In this document: piece by piece, positions 1 through 6,273 of the stretch
Layout: every line of letters starts with the position of its first letter
Position numbering within the stretch: the stretch's first letter is position 1
Origin: Nautiliaceae bacterium
GTDB taxonomy: Bacteria > Campylobacterota > Campylobacteria > Campylobacterales > Nautiliaceae
NCBI GenBank assembly: GCA_027063075.1
Contig: JAMOSM010000069.1
Coordinates: 1-13,144 of the forward strand
Direction of reading: 5' to 3'
DNA length: 13,144 nt
Program-made: the position numbers and the translations under genes
Notes under the pieces: model-generated
What the model was told of the DNA's origin: nothing
Databases searched by the model: none
The model's input: only the letters and a program-made list of their open reading frames with translations

Positions 1-75
1 TATATTCAAGGTGCTTTTATTCGTGATGAGGAAATTGAGAAAATTCTACAAGATTTAAAACAAAAAGGAACTTAA
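1..75 (+). CDS. 3' end of a gene, tail resembling FtsK/SpoIIIE DNA translocase (partial)
   Basis: The frame beginning at base 1 is open for 24 codons and stops at TAA 73-75, so this is the C-terminus of a gene starting outside the window. The peptide begins YIQGAFIRDEEIEKIL. This resembles the end of the RecA-like motor domain of FtsK/SpoIIIE proteins, where a stretch like (R)IQGAFVSDEEIE-x-V closes the ATPase core. In chromosomal FtsK that stretch is followed by about 60-70 residues of winged-helix gamma domain, which recognises polar DNA motifs. Here the protein stops about eight residues later, so gamma would be missing. It could be a truncated ftsK, a translocase-like protein without gamma from a mobile element, or an unrelated protein with a chance match. 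The stop overlaps the next ATG (TAATG). The family call rests on a short peptide only. Confidence 0.45.
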   Translation, partial: YIQGAFIRDEEIEKILQDLKQKGT

Positions 76-176
76 TGTATACCCCACCATTTGAAATAAC
101 TCCTGAAATTATTAATTTAATTAGCGAAATATCAGAAAAAATTGGCTCTCTTAATGTGAACCTCTCCCTCTATTGA
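75..176 (+). pseudogene. Fic-family protein, N-terminal remnant
   Basis: ATG 75-77 opens a 33-codon frame that ends at TGA 174-176. The peptide starts MYTPPFEITPEIINLISEIS and continues with EKIGSLN. This is very like the opening of Fic-domain (Fic/DOC) proteins, where an N-terminal segment of the form YTPPFEITPxIxNLxxEISExIG precedes the Fic_N and Fic domains. Fic proteins are usually about 300-380 residues and transfer AMP or related groups using an HPFxxGNGR motif. That motif is absent here: after about residue 27 the similarity ends, and the frame closes just before the oppositely oriented bioC-like gene. I read it as the stub of a fic gene whose remainder was deleted. The ATG overlaps the upstream stop, so both genes may once have formed one unit. 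A real 33-residue peptide is possible but unlikely. Confidence 0.6.
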
Positions 177-188
177 TAAAATAATAAA

Positions 189-836
189 TTAACTGTTTTT
201 TCTCAAAACAATAATCTCAAATTCAAGGCTATCAAAAGGAAACTCCCTTAAAAATTTTTTAAGCCTTAAAGGATTTACAAAAACATTCCCTTTTACACCT
301 GAGAATTTAATATATTCTAACATCTCTTTAGCAGATGAGAAACTCATTTCATACTTTAAAACTTCAACCTCAGGCTCTAATACCTCAGCACTTTTTAAAA
401 TTTCTTCTTTTGAATAAATAGGAGAATTTACATTTAAAAAAGTATGCAATTTTTTAAAAGTATTTGAAGTAAATAAAACAAGTAAAAAATCTTTATTTAA
501 ATTTTTAATCTCTTTAAAAACAAAATCTAAATCTTTAGCCCACTGAAGTGCAGAAAAAGAGACAATCTGAGTAAAATCATATTTTTTTATCTCTTCAAAA
601 CACTTTTTTGTATTAAAATCCAAAAGCAGTGTATTACAAGGATTTCTTTTTAGCATCTGAGGGCTTTTATCAATTCCTAAGTAAAATTCAAAATCTCTGT
701 ATTTACAAAGCCCCTCACTCCCGCATCCTAAATCAACCACCCGTTTTTTTAAAAAAGGAAGGTATTTTTTTATTAATCTTTTTTGAATTACATTATATTC
801 ACCATACGTATGAGCAAACCTGTCAAAACTCTTCAA
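189..836 (-). CDS. bioC: BioC-like SAM-dependent methyltransferase (malonyl-ACP O-methyltransferase candidate)
   Basis: A 215-residue class I methyltransferase. SAM motif I is VVDLGCGSEG at residues 33-42, followed by an acidic strand end (GIDKSPQML, 54-62). The signature SALQWAKDL (95-103) matches the S-x-LQW segment typical of BioC, and the N-terminus (FDRFAHTYGEYNVIQ) matches the BioC opening helix. BioC methylates the free carboxyl of malonyl-ACP so that the fatty-acid machinery can build pimeloyl-ACP for biotin. The protein is shorter than E. coli BioC (about 250 residues), and other methyltransferases share this fold, so the exact substrate is inferred. The start is TTG 834-836, preceded on the minus strand by GGAG five bases away; an ATG just upstream runs directly into a stop. 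The gene diverges from secG across a 52-base gap. The biotin-dependent AccB/AccC encoded elsewhere in this window would be a consumer of the product. Confidence 0.7.
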   Translation of the reverse strand: MKSFDRFAHTYGEYNVIQKRLIKKYLPFLKKRVVDLGCGSEGLCKYRDFEFYLGIDKSPQMLKRNPCNTLLLDFNTKKCFEEIKKYDFTQIVSFSALQWAKDLDFVFKEIKNLNKDFLLVLFTSNTFKKLHTFLNVNSPIYSKEEILKSAEVLEPEVEVLKYEMSFSSAKEMLEYIKFSGVKGNVFVNPLRLKKFLREFPFDSLEFEIIVLRKNS

Positions 837-859
837 TCCTACTCCATTTTAATTTCATA

Positions 860-868
860 TGATATAAT
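860..868 (+). promoter_or_regulatory. Extended -10 promoter for secG operon
   Basis: TGATATAAT: a perfect TATAAT hexamer (863-868) with the TG of an extended -10. The predicted transcript start is near 875, giving a leader of about 14 bases before the secG ATG at 889, with AAAAAAGG as a modest ribosome site. No clear -35 is visible, as is common for sigma-70 promoters of Campylobacterota. Confidence 0.6.
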
Positions 869-875
869 TCTATCA
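867..875 (-). promoter_or_regulatory. Extended -10 promoter for the bioC-like gene
   Basis: Read on the minus strand this is TGATAGAAT, an extended -10 with hexamer TAGAAT (872-867). A start near 860 would give a leader of about 24 bases before TTG at 836. It overlaps the secG -10 by two bases, so RNA polymerase could probably occupy only one of the two at a time. Confidence 0.45.
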
Positions 876-888
876 AAAAAGGCATATA

Positions 889-1203
889 ATGACTAGTATT
901 TTAATGACATTTCAGATAATTTTGGTAATTGCAATAGTTATTTTAGTGCTACTTCAAAAATCAGAATCAATGGGGCTTGGGGCTTACAGCAGTTCAAACA
1001 ACTCAGTTTTTGGCGCGGGCGGACCTATGAACTTCTTAACAAAAGCAACTATGATTTTAGGATTTTTATTCGTGCTAAACACTCTTACACTTGTATATCT
1101 TTACAACAAAGAGGCAAACACTTCAGCCCTTGATAAAGTGAACATAAAAAAAGTAGAAAAACAGCTTCCAGTTCCGACAGTTCCAGAAATTCCGGGTAAA
1201 TGA
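889..1203 (+). CDS. secG: SecG, preprotein translocase subunit
   Basis: A 104-residue inner-membrane protein of typical SecG length. It has two hydrophobic helices (about residues 4-22 and 52-71) separated by the characteristic loop: LVLLQKSESMGLGAYSSS, then a Gly-rich FGAGGPMNFLTKAT segment. The hydrophilic tail is Lys/Val/Pro rich. SecG sits beside SecY and SecE in the translocon and helps SecA-driven export. ATG 889 follows AAAAAAGG and the strong extended -10 at 860-868. Its TGA (1201-1203) overlaps the ATG of the downstream exported deacetylase (ATGA), implying translational coupling. In several Campylobacterota that I recall, secG lies next to frr; here the deacetylase gene is inserted between the two. 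Confidence 0.95.
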   Translation: MTSILMTFQIILVIAIVILVLLQKSESMGLGAYSSSNNSVFGAGGPMNFLTKATMILGFLFVLNTLTLVYLYNKEANTSALDKVNIKKVEKQLPVPTVPEIPGK

Positions 1204-2126
1204 AAAATTTTTTTCTTTTTTTTATTCCTATTTTACTGTTTGCCGAAGCACATATTTTTGTCCTTCACAGGATTGATGATTTCCGTCATCCTTACACAAA
1301 CACTTCAAGTAAAGAGCTTAAAAAATATTTAGATTACTTAAAACAACATAACTACAAAGTAGTAAAACTCTCAACCCTTATTCAAATGATAAAAGAAAAA
1401 AAACCAATAGATAAAACAGTAGTATTTACAATAGACGACAGCTACAAAAGCTTTTATAAAAACGGATTCCCTCTGTTTAAAAAATATAATTATCCTTTTA
1501 CCCTGTTTGTTTATGAAAAAGCAACCACTTATAAATGGGGCGATTTTATGAGCTGGGATGAAGTAAAAGAAGTAGGAAAATATGCAGAGCTTGGAGTTCA
1601 CAGCTGGGCTCACCCGCACCTTCCAAGTTTAAGCGATAAAGAGATTATAAAAGATACAAAAAAAGCAATTGAAGTTTTTAAAAAATACACCGGATATGTT
1701 CCGGATATTTACAGTTACCCTTACGGAGAATATGATAAAAGGGTAAAAAAAATAATTAAAAAATTTTTCCCTTATATCGTAAATCAAAACCCGGGTGCCA
1801 TTGACTTAACAACCCCTCTTGATGATATAGACAGAATTGCACTAACAGGAACAGTAAATATAGAAAAAAAACTTAAAATAAAACGCCTCCACGCAGATAT
1901 TGAAATTATAAGAGACAAAAACAGAATAATTGAAATTAAAGGAAAAGTTTTTGATAAAATCCCTTATGTAAATATTTACTTAACAAAATTAGGTTGGGTT
2001 TATAAAGTGCCAGTTAAAAACGGAATTTTCTCATACAAACCAAATTTTGAACTGAAACGTTACAGAAACAGGGTTATCATTAAGTATAATTATAAAATGA
2101 TTTCTAAAATGGTAATAAAATATTAA
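1200..2126 (+). CDS. Secreted polysaccharide deacetylase (CE4/NodB family)
   Basis: 308 residues. Residues 1-17 form a short signal peptide (MKNFFLFFIPILLFAEA), placing the protein in the periplasm or envelope. The NodB fold shows its metal and catalytic motifs: TIDD at 77-80 (catalytic Asp and metal Asp), HSWAHPHL at 134-141 (metal ligands H134 and H138), and SYPYGEYD at 172-179, matching the third motif. The PgaB-like HRIDD opening (23-27) lies where PgaB-type enzymes have a similar early segment. The family removes N- or O-acetyl groups from polysaccharides such as poly-N-acetylglucosamine or peptidoglycan; the substrate here is unknown. From about residue 225 onward a basic region rich in beta-forming residues (about 80 residues) is unfamiliar and may be a binding domain. 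ATG 1200 overlaps the secG stop; the stop (2124-2126) lies in the frr ribosome site. Confidence 0.85.
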   Translation: MKNFFLFFIPILLFAEAHIFVLHRIDDFRHPYTNTSSKELKKYLDYLKQHNYKVVKLSTLIQMIKEKKPIDKTVVFTIDDSYKSFYKNGFPLFKKYNYPFTLFVYEKATTYKWGDFMSWDEVKEVGKYAELGVHSWAHPHLPSLSDKEIIKDTKKAIEVFKKYTGYVPDIYSYPYGEYDKRVKKIIKKFFPYIVNQNPGAIDLTTPLDDIDRIALTGTVNIEKKLKIKRLHADIEIIRDKNRIIEIKGKVFDKIPYVNIYLTKLGWVYKVPVKNGIFSYKPNFELKRYRNRVIIKYNYKMISKMVIKY

Positions 2127-2132
2127 GGAGGT
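2124..2132 (+). promoter_or_regulatory. Strong Shine-Dalgarno of frr
   Basis: TAAGGAGGT is an almost full complement of the 16S rRNA 3' end, three bases before ATG 2136. The first three bases are also the stop codon of the deacetylase gene, so ribosomes ending there are placed at the frr start. It is one of the strongest ribosome sites in the window, fitting the high demand for ribosome recycling factor. Confidence 0.8.
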
Positions 2133-2135
2133 AAA

Positions 2136-2690
2136 ATGAACGAAGTTTTTGATTTTGCAAGAGAACATATGCAAAAAAGTATAGAGGTACTTAAAAAAGA
2201 TTTAAACACACTAAGAACAGGTAGAGTTTCAATTCACGTGCTTGATGGGGTAAAAGTTGAATACTACGGAACTTTGACTCCCTTAAATCAGGTAGCAAAC
2301 ATTAACGCCGTTGATGCAACAACAATTGTAATAAGCCCTTGGGATAAGGGGATTATCAATGACATTGAAAAGGCAATTCAAGAGGCAAATGTAGGAGCTA
2401 ACCCAAACAATGACGGAGATACAATCAAACTATATTTTCCTCCAATGACAGAAGAAGAGAGAAAAAAACAGGCAAAAAAAGCTAAAGAATTTGGTGAAAA
2501 AGCCAAAATTGCAATAAGAAACATAAGAAGAGAAGCAAACGATGAAATTAAAAAAATGTTTAAAAACAAAGAAATAACGGAAGATGATCAAAAAAGAGGA
2601 CTTGATGAGGTTCAAAAAATAACAGACGAATTTGTTGCAAAAGTTGATGAAGTTGTAAATAAAAAAATTGATGATGTTATGAGAGTATAA
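2136..2690 (+). CDS. frr: Ribosome recycling factor
   Basis: 184 residues, one shorter than E. coli RRF. It shows the family landmarks: the N-terminal helix with [10 protein letters not shown] (21-30), then the domain II segment [16 protein letters not shown], the ISPWDKG turn, an [25 protein letters not shown] region (EEERKK here), and the long C-terminal helices of the three-helix bundle. RRF acts with EF-G in the cytoplasm to split the post-termination 70S complex. ATG 2136 lies behind a near-perfect Shine-Dalgarno. pyrE starts one base after its stop, so the two are almost certainly co-transcribed. Confidence 0.97.
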   Translation: MNEVFDFAREHMQKSIEVLKKDLNTLRTGRVSIHVLDGVKVEYYGTLTPLNQVANINAVDATTIVISPWDKGIINDIEKAIQEANVGANPNNDGDTIKLYFPPMTEEERKKQAKKAKEFGEKAKIAIRNIRREANDEIKKMFKNKEITEDDQKRGLDEVQKITDEFVAKVDEVVNKKIDDVMRV

Positions 2691-2691
2691 A

Positions 2692-3303
2692 ATGAATGTA
2701 AAAGAGATTTATGAAAAACACGGGGCTTTACTTAAAGGACATTTTCTTTTAAGCAGCGGAAAACACTCTGAATATTACCTTCAAAGCGCAAGGGTTTTAG
2801 AATACCCAGAAGTTGCTGAAAAATTGGCACGTGAACTTGCAAAACAGATTATTGAAGCAGGAATTAAAGTGGATACGGTATGCTCTCCGGCAATCGGAGG
2901 ACTTCTTGCAGGATACGAACTTGCACGCGCTCTTGGGGTAAGATTTATTTTTACTGAAAGAGTAAATGGAGAAATGACTTTAAGAAGGGGGTTTAAAGTA
3001 AAGCCCGGTGAGAAAGTATTAATTTGCGAAGATATTATTACAACCGGCGGAAGTGCTATGGAAGCCGCGAGGGAAGTTGAAAAAAGAGGCGGTGAAGTTG
3101 TAGGGTTTGCAGCAATTGCAAACAGGGGAATTTGTAAAAGGGTAAATGGTAAGAGCGAAAGAAAACCTGAATGTAAGCTTCCAGAAGATAAACCACTTTT
3201 TGCACTTGAAGATTTTGAATTTGAAGCATACGAACCAAACGAATGTCCTTTATGCAAAATGGGAGCCTGTGCTCCTGTTAAACCAGGCAGCAGAGGAAAT
3301 TAA
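2692..3303 (+). CDS. pyrE: Orotate phosphoribosyltransferase, thermophile-type
   Basis: 203 residues. PyrE joins orotate and PRPP to give OMP, the fifth step of pyrimidine synthesis; the next enzyme, PyrF, is encoded at 11049-11735. The N-terminal [13 protein letters not shown] (19-31) is the orotate/PRPP hood region, [15 protein letters not shown] (65-79) is the core loop, and [13 protein letters not shown] (109-121) is the PRPP-binding motif with its Glu-Asp pair. The C-terminal [20 protein letters not shown] matches the PLCxxG-x-PGSR ending that I associate with the PyrE subgroup of Thermus-like and other thermophiles (TIGR01367 type) rather than E. coli PyrE. The two cysteines at 185 and 188, and C193 nearby, could bind metal or form a disulfide, which I cannot decide. 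The ribosome site is weak (GAGAG), consistent with coupling to frr one base upstream. The stop overlaps the HIT ATG by one base. Confidence 0.95.
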   Translation: MNVKEIYEKHGALLKGHFLLSSGKHSEYYLQSARVLEYPEVAEKLARELAKQIIEAGIKVDTVCSPAIGGLLAGYELARALGVRFIFTERVNGEMTLRRGFKVKPGEKVLICEDIITTGGSAMEAAREVEKRGGEVVGFAAIANRGICKRVNGKSERKPECKLPEDKPLFALEDFEFEAYEPNECPLCKMGACAPVKPGSRGN

Positions 3304-3701
3304 TGAGCTGCCCTCTTTGTGCTCCTTTTAATGAAGATATTATTTATCAGGATAATTTTTTAAGAGTGATTTTAGTTGATGAAATACCCGGCTATATAAG
3401 AGTTATTACGCAAAAACATATAAAAGAGTTTAGTCAGTTAAATGATGAAGAAGCCATAAAACTAACACTTATAGTTAAAAAAATAGAAAAAACAGTAATT
3501 GAAGAATTAAACCCCGATAAAATAAATATAGCATCCCTTGGAAATATGGTCCCTCATCTTCACATTCACATAATTCCAAGATATAAAAACGATTCTTGGT
3601 GGCCGGGAACTGTTTTTTGTGATAAAAAAAGAGATTTTAACTACCCTCTGTTTAATAAAGAAAATTTTAAACAAAAAATAAAAAAAGCCCTTGAAAAGTA
3701 G
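3303..3701 (+). CDS. HIT-family nucleotide hydrolase/transferase
   Basis: 132 residues with the histidine triad HLHIHII (85-91; H85, H87, H89) followed by PRYKNDSWWP, as in HIT-family diadenosine tetraphosphate hydrolases and related enzymes. These cleave or transfer nucleotides at the alpha phosphate through a His-AMP intermediate. The early GYIRVITQKHIKEFSQL (30-46) aligns with the usual G-x-x-LVI-PKRHxxxxxxL strand and turn. The N-terminal pair CPLC (3-6) resembles the CxxC zinc half-site of HINT-like proteins, with H39 a possible further ligand. The substrate cannot be told from sequence. ATG 3303 overlaps the pyrE stop (TAATG) and has AGAGGA five bases before it. Its last 11 bases overlap the MFS gene. 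Confidence 0.88.
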   Translation: MSCPLCAPFNEDIIYQDNFLRVILVDEIPGYIRVITQKHIKEFSQLNDEEAIKLTLIVKKIEKTVIEELNPDKINIASLGNMVPHLHIHIIPRYKNDSWWPGTVFCDKKRDFNYPLFNKENFKQKIKKALEK

Positions 3702-4737
3702 ATTTTTCATTACTTTAAGCCTTTATTACTTTCTTTTTTTTACCCTTATCGGAGATTATGTAATTTTTTTACCAAAATATTTTAAAGAAATAGGATTTAA
3801 TTCAACACAGATAGGCTTAATTTTTGCAATGATGCCAATTGCAAGATTTTTAACTCCTTTTATTTATACAAAAAAACCCCTAACAAAAACAGATTATATA
3901 TTAGCTTTGATAACTTCATCTTTAGCTTCATTTTTACTTTTAACAAAAAACTTTTATTTTGTTTTAAGTGCATTTTTCATAATAGGGGCATCTTTTGCAG
4001 TGGTATTTCCATATATAGAAGCTACTGCAATTGAAAAACTAAAAGAAAAATACGGACTCTCCCGTGTTTTTGGAAGTATAGGCTTTATGCTTTTTGGAAT
4101 AGTTTTTTCATATATAAAGGGAAATCTCATCTGGCTTTTTATAACTTTGATGATTTTAACAAACTTTACAGCCCTTAGCTTTTTAGAAGATAAAACTATC
4201 AAAAAAGAGTATAAACCCATTAACCTTTTAAAAGAGTGGAAATTCTGGGCGGGGGTTATATTGCTTCAGATAAGCTTTGGAGGGTTTTACAATTTCTTTA
4301 CAATCTACAATATAGAACACGGTATAAAAAAAGAGTATATAGGATGGCTTTTTGCCATAGGAGTAATGGCTGAAATTTTAATTTTTATTATAGGACATAA
4401 ATTTTTAAATAAATTAAAACCGATTAAATGGATTAAAATCTCAATATTTTTAACGTCAATACGATGGGCAATGCTTTATTTTTTTGCAGGTAATATATTT
4501 TTAATTTCCTTCTCTCAAATAATACACGCTTTTTCATTTGCAATTTTTCACACTTCAGCGCTTTTATATATTTCCCAAAAATATAAAAACAAAACATTAG
4601 CCCAGCAGTTCTATGCAGGAATAGGTTACGGGCTTGCGGCATTTCTTGGAAGTATAATCTCAGGATACCTATATTCAGACAATCTCTTTTTATACGAAAG
4701 TATTATTGCAATGCTTGGATTTTTAGTTATGTTATAA
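3691..4737 (+). CDS. MFS transporter, MFS_1-like (HcaT/LacY-type)
   Basis: 348 residues, almost all hydrophobic, with about 12 predicted membrane helices (roughly 5-28, 42-60, 69-85, 88-110, 126-142, 146-165, 185-206, 217-240, 248-266, 270-296, 308-328, 332-348). Short charged loops such as KLKEKYGLSRVFGSIGF after helix 4 match the MFS_1_like group (HcaT, LacY relatives), in which a G/S-x-x-R-x-x-GSxG motif is common. The substrate is unknown. The start must be TTG 3691: an in-frame stop lies a few codons upstream, and the first in-frame ATG is deep in helix 2. No Shine-Dalgarno is visible, so translation probably depends on ribosomes finishing the overlapping HIT gene. The protein ends within or right after helix 12 without a cytoplasmic tail and is shorter than the usual 380-400 residues. 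Confidence 0.82.
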   Translation: MKSRFFITLSLYYFLFFTLIGDYVIFLPKYFKEIGFNSTQIGLIFAMMPIARFLTPFIYTKKPLTKTDYILALITSSLASFLLLTKNFYFVLSAFFIIGASFAVVFPYIEATAIEKLKEKYGLSRVFGSIGFMLFGIVFSYIKGNLIWLFITLMILTNFTALSFLEDKTIKKEYKPINLLKEWKFWAGVILLQISFGGFYNFFTIYNIEHGIKKEYIGWLFAIGVMAEILIFIIGHKFLNKLKPIKWIKISIFLTSIRWAMLYFFAGNIFLISFSQIIHAFSFAIFHTSALLYISQKYKNKTLAQQFYAGIGYGLAAFLGSIISGYLYSDNLFLYESIIAMLGFLVML

Positions 4738-4738
4738 T
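4730..4738 (+). promoter_or_regulatory. Extended -10 promoter for the ATPase-rnhB-bax genes
   Basis: TGTTATAAT: perfect TATAAT (4733-4738) with an upstream TG. It overlaps the stop codon of the MFS gene (4735-4737). A start near 4745 would give a leader of about 20 bases. The short AT palindrome TTAATATTAA (4747-4756) lies in that leader, followed by AAAGGGGA (4755-4762) as ribosome site. Confidence 0.5.
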
Positions 4739-4765
4739 ACATTAAATTAATATTAAAGGGGATGT

Positions 4766-5731
4766 TTGCAAATACCTAAAAAAATCAAACAAAGAAAAAT
4801 TTCACTTAAATTTCAAAACACTTTAATCACAGGTCCAAAAAGAGTAGGCAAAACTTTTTTAGTTTTTAATTTTTTAAAAAACTTCAAAGGAAAATATAAA
4901 TATATAGACTTTAGCGATTATAAAGAAAAAGAGTTTGATTTTTCAGATATTGATTTAGTAATTTATGATAATTATGATTTTTCAGTACCGCTGCCTCCTG
5001 TTACAACATTTGTAATTTCAAATAAAAACATAGACATAAAAGGTTTTGAAAAAATAGAATTAAAAGGGCTTGATTTTGAAGAATTTTTTGCATTTGAAAG
5101 CACCATAAACATCAACCAGTGTTTTGACAGATTTTTACGTCTTGGAAATTTTCCAAGAATATTCAATGAAGAATATTATAGAGACGAATATTTAAAAGAG
5201 ACATTTGAACTTCTCCCTTACAATAAAAAAATATTAAAATTCTTCTTTTCACATATAGGTGAAAAATTTACCCTTTATCAAATCTATCAGATTTTAAAAA
5301 AAGAGATGAAAATAAGCAAAGACACTTTTTATTCAATTACAAATGAACTTTTACAAAACAGAATAATTTATGAGGTTAATAAATTTGATTCTCCGAAATC
5401 ACCTAAAAAATTTTATTCATATAATTTTGCTTTTAAAAACATTCTTACAAACCGAAAAAACATCCAATATACTTTTGAAAATATAATATTTCTTGAACTA
5501 AATAAAAAAGATGTTTTTTACAAAGAAACATTAACTTTTTATCTTCCTGAAGAGGAAAGAGGCATTTTAGTTTTACCTTTTGCAGATGAAGAGGTTGCAA
5601 AAGAGAAACTTAAAAAAGTTACAAATGTCAAAAAAGTTGATATCATAACAATATCAAATGAGTTTGAATTAAAACATAAAAAATTTGAAGTGGAGGTGAT
5701 ACCATTTTGGAGATGGAGATTTGCGGAATAG
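4766..5731 (+). CDS. AAA_14-like P-loop ATPase with altered Walker B
   Basis: 321 residues. Walker A is GPKRVGKT (23-30) and the Walker B-like strand is DLVIYDNY (63-70), where D68 is followed by Asn rather than the usual acidic residue. [10 protein letters not shown] (99-108) and RLGNFPRIF (125-133) match the L-x-PLSFxEFL and GGxP landmarks of the AAA_14/DUF4143 ATPases (COG1373). After about residue 150 a helical region, probably winged helix (about 165-225, [29 protein letters not shown]), leads to a C-terminal domain of mixed alpha/beta character. The biological role is not known to me; relatives are often annotated only as ATP-binding proteins. The earliest possible start is TTG 4766, four bases after AAAGGGGA. 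An ATG at 4762 is in another frame and ends after five codons. The last 25 bases overlap rnhB, so the two products are probably made in step. Confidence 0.72.
   Translation: MQIPKKIKQRKISLKFQNTLITGPKRVGKTFLVFNFLKNFKGKYKYIDFSDYKEKEFDFSDIDLVIYDNYDFSVPLPPVTTFVISNKNIDIKGFEKIELKGLDFEEFFAFESTININQCFDRFLRLGNFPRIFNEEYYRDEYLKETFELLPYNKKILKFFFSHIGEKFTLYQIYQILKKEMKISKDTFYSITNELLQNRIIYEVNKFDSPKSPKKFYSYNFAFKNILTNRKNIQYTFENIIFLELNKKDVFYKETLTFYLPEEERGILVLPFADEEVAKEKLKKVTNVKKVDIITISNEFELKHKKFEVEVIPFWRWRFAE
5692..5700 (+). promoter_or_regulatory. Full-length Shine-Dalgarno that fixes the rnhB start
   Basis: GGAGGTGAT is complementary to the 16S anti-Shine-Dalgarno over nine bases. Measured from the end of GGAGG it is 10 bases from TTG 5707 but 16 from ATG 5713, which favours TTG as the start. 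It lies inside the coding sequence of the upstream ATPase. Confidence 0.7.
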
Positions 5732-6273
5732 ATGAAGCGGGAAGGGGATGTGTTGCAGGACCTTTAGTAGTTGCAGGATGTATTTTGTTAAAAGAGATAA
5801 AAGGACTTAATGACTCAAAAAAACTAACTCCTAAAAAAAGAGAGGAGCTTTTTGATAAAATAAAACAAAATTCGATTTATCATATAGTGTTTGTAGATAA
5901 TAAGACAATTGACAAAAAAGGTCTCTCATTTGCCATAAAGTATGCCCTAAAAGAGATAAAAAATACTTTAAAAGCAAAAAAATACCTGTTTGATGGCAAT
6001 ACTTCTTTTGGTATTGAAGGAATTGAAACAGTTATAAAAGGAGATTCTAAAATAAAACAGATAAGTGCCGCAAGTATTTTAGCAAAAGTCAGCAGGGATA
6101 ATTTTATGATAAAAATGGATAAAGTTTATCCTCAGTATAACTTTAAAAAACACAAAGGCTACATTACAAAAGAACATATTTCACTTATAAAAAAACACGG
6201 CTTTTGTGAAATCCACAGAATAAGTTATAAATTAAAAGAACTTCAACCAACACTTTTTGAGGGAGGGTTATGA
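5707..6273 (+). CDS. rnhB: Ribonuclease HII
   Basis: 188 residues, usual for bacterial RNase HII. The enzyme nicks RNA in RNA/DNA hybrids and removes single ribonucleotides built into DNA. All four catalytic acids are visible: D9 and E10 in GIDEAGRG (7-14), D96 in YLFDGN, and D113 in VIKGD. The GRG motif that senses the 2'-OH (12-14) and [13 protein letters not shown] (119-131) with its conserved lysine are intact. The C-terminus [17 protein letters not shown], then HRISY, matches the conserved tail. TTG 5707 is the better start by ribosome-site spacing; ATG 5713 would lose only two residues. The gene begins inside the upstream ATPase gene and its TGA overlaps the ATG of the glucosaminidase (ATGA). 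Confidence 0.96.
   Translation: MEMEICGIDEAGRGCVAGPLVVAGCILLKEIKGLNDSKKLTPKKREELFDKIKQNSIYHIVFVDNKTIDKKGLSFAIKYALKEIKNTLKAKKYLFDGNTSFGIEGIETVIKGDSKIKQISAASILAKVSRDNFMIKMDKVYPQYNFKKHKGYITKEHISLIKKHGFCEIHRISYKLKELQPTLFEGGL

Noticed and set aside
75..176. Functional Fic toxin or toxin-antitoxin module
   Set aside because: Only the first 33 codons remain, with no HPFxxGNGR motif and no antitoxin gene.
2781..3257. Long open frame of 158 codons on the minus strand opposite pyrE
   Set aside because: Ser/Pro/Leu-rich translation with no recognisable motif, fully covered by a canonical pyrE on the other strand; a codon-usage shadow.
4747..4756. Perfect palindrome TTAATATTAA upstream of the ATPase gene
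   Set aside because: All-AT ten-base palindromes are expected often in such AT-rich DNA; no second copy seen near other promoters here.
4762..4779. ATG with good spacing behind AAAGGGGA
   Set aside because: It is out of frame with the ATPase and stops after five codons; too short to call a leader peptide without other evidence.
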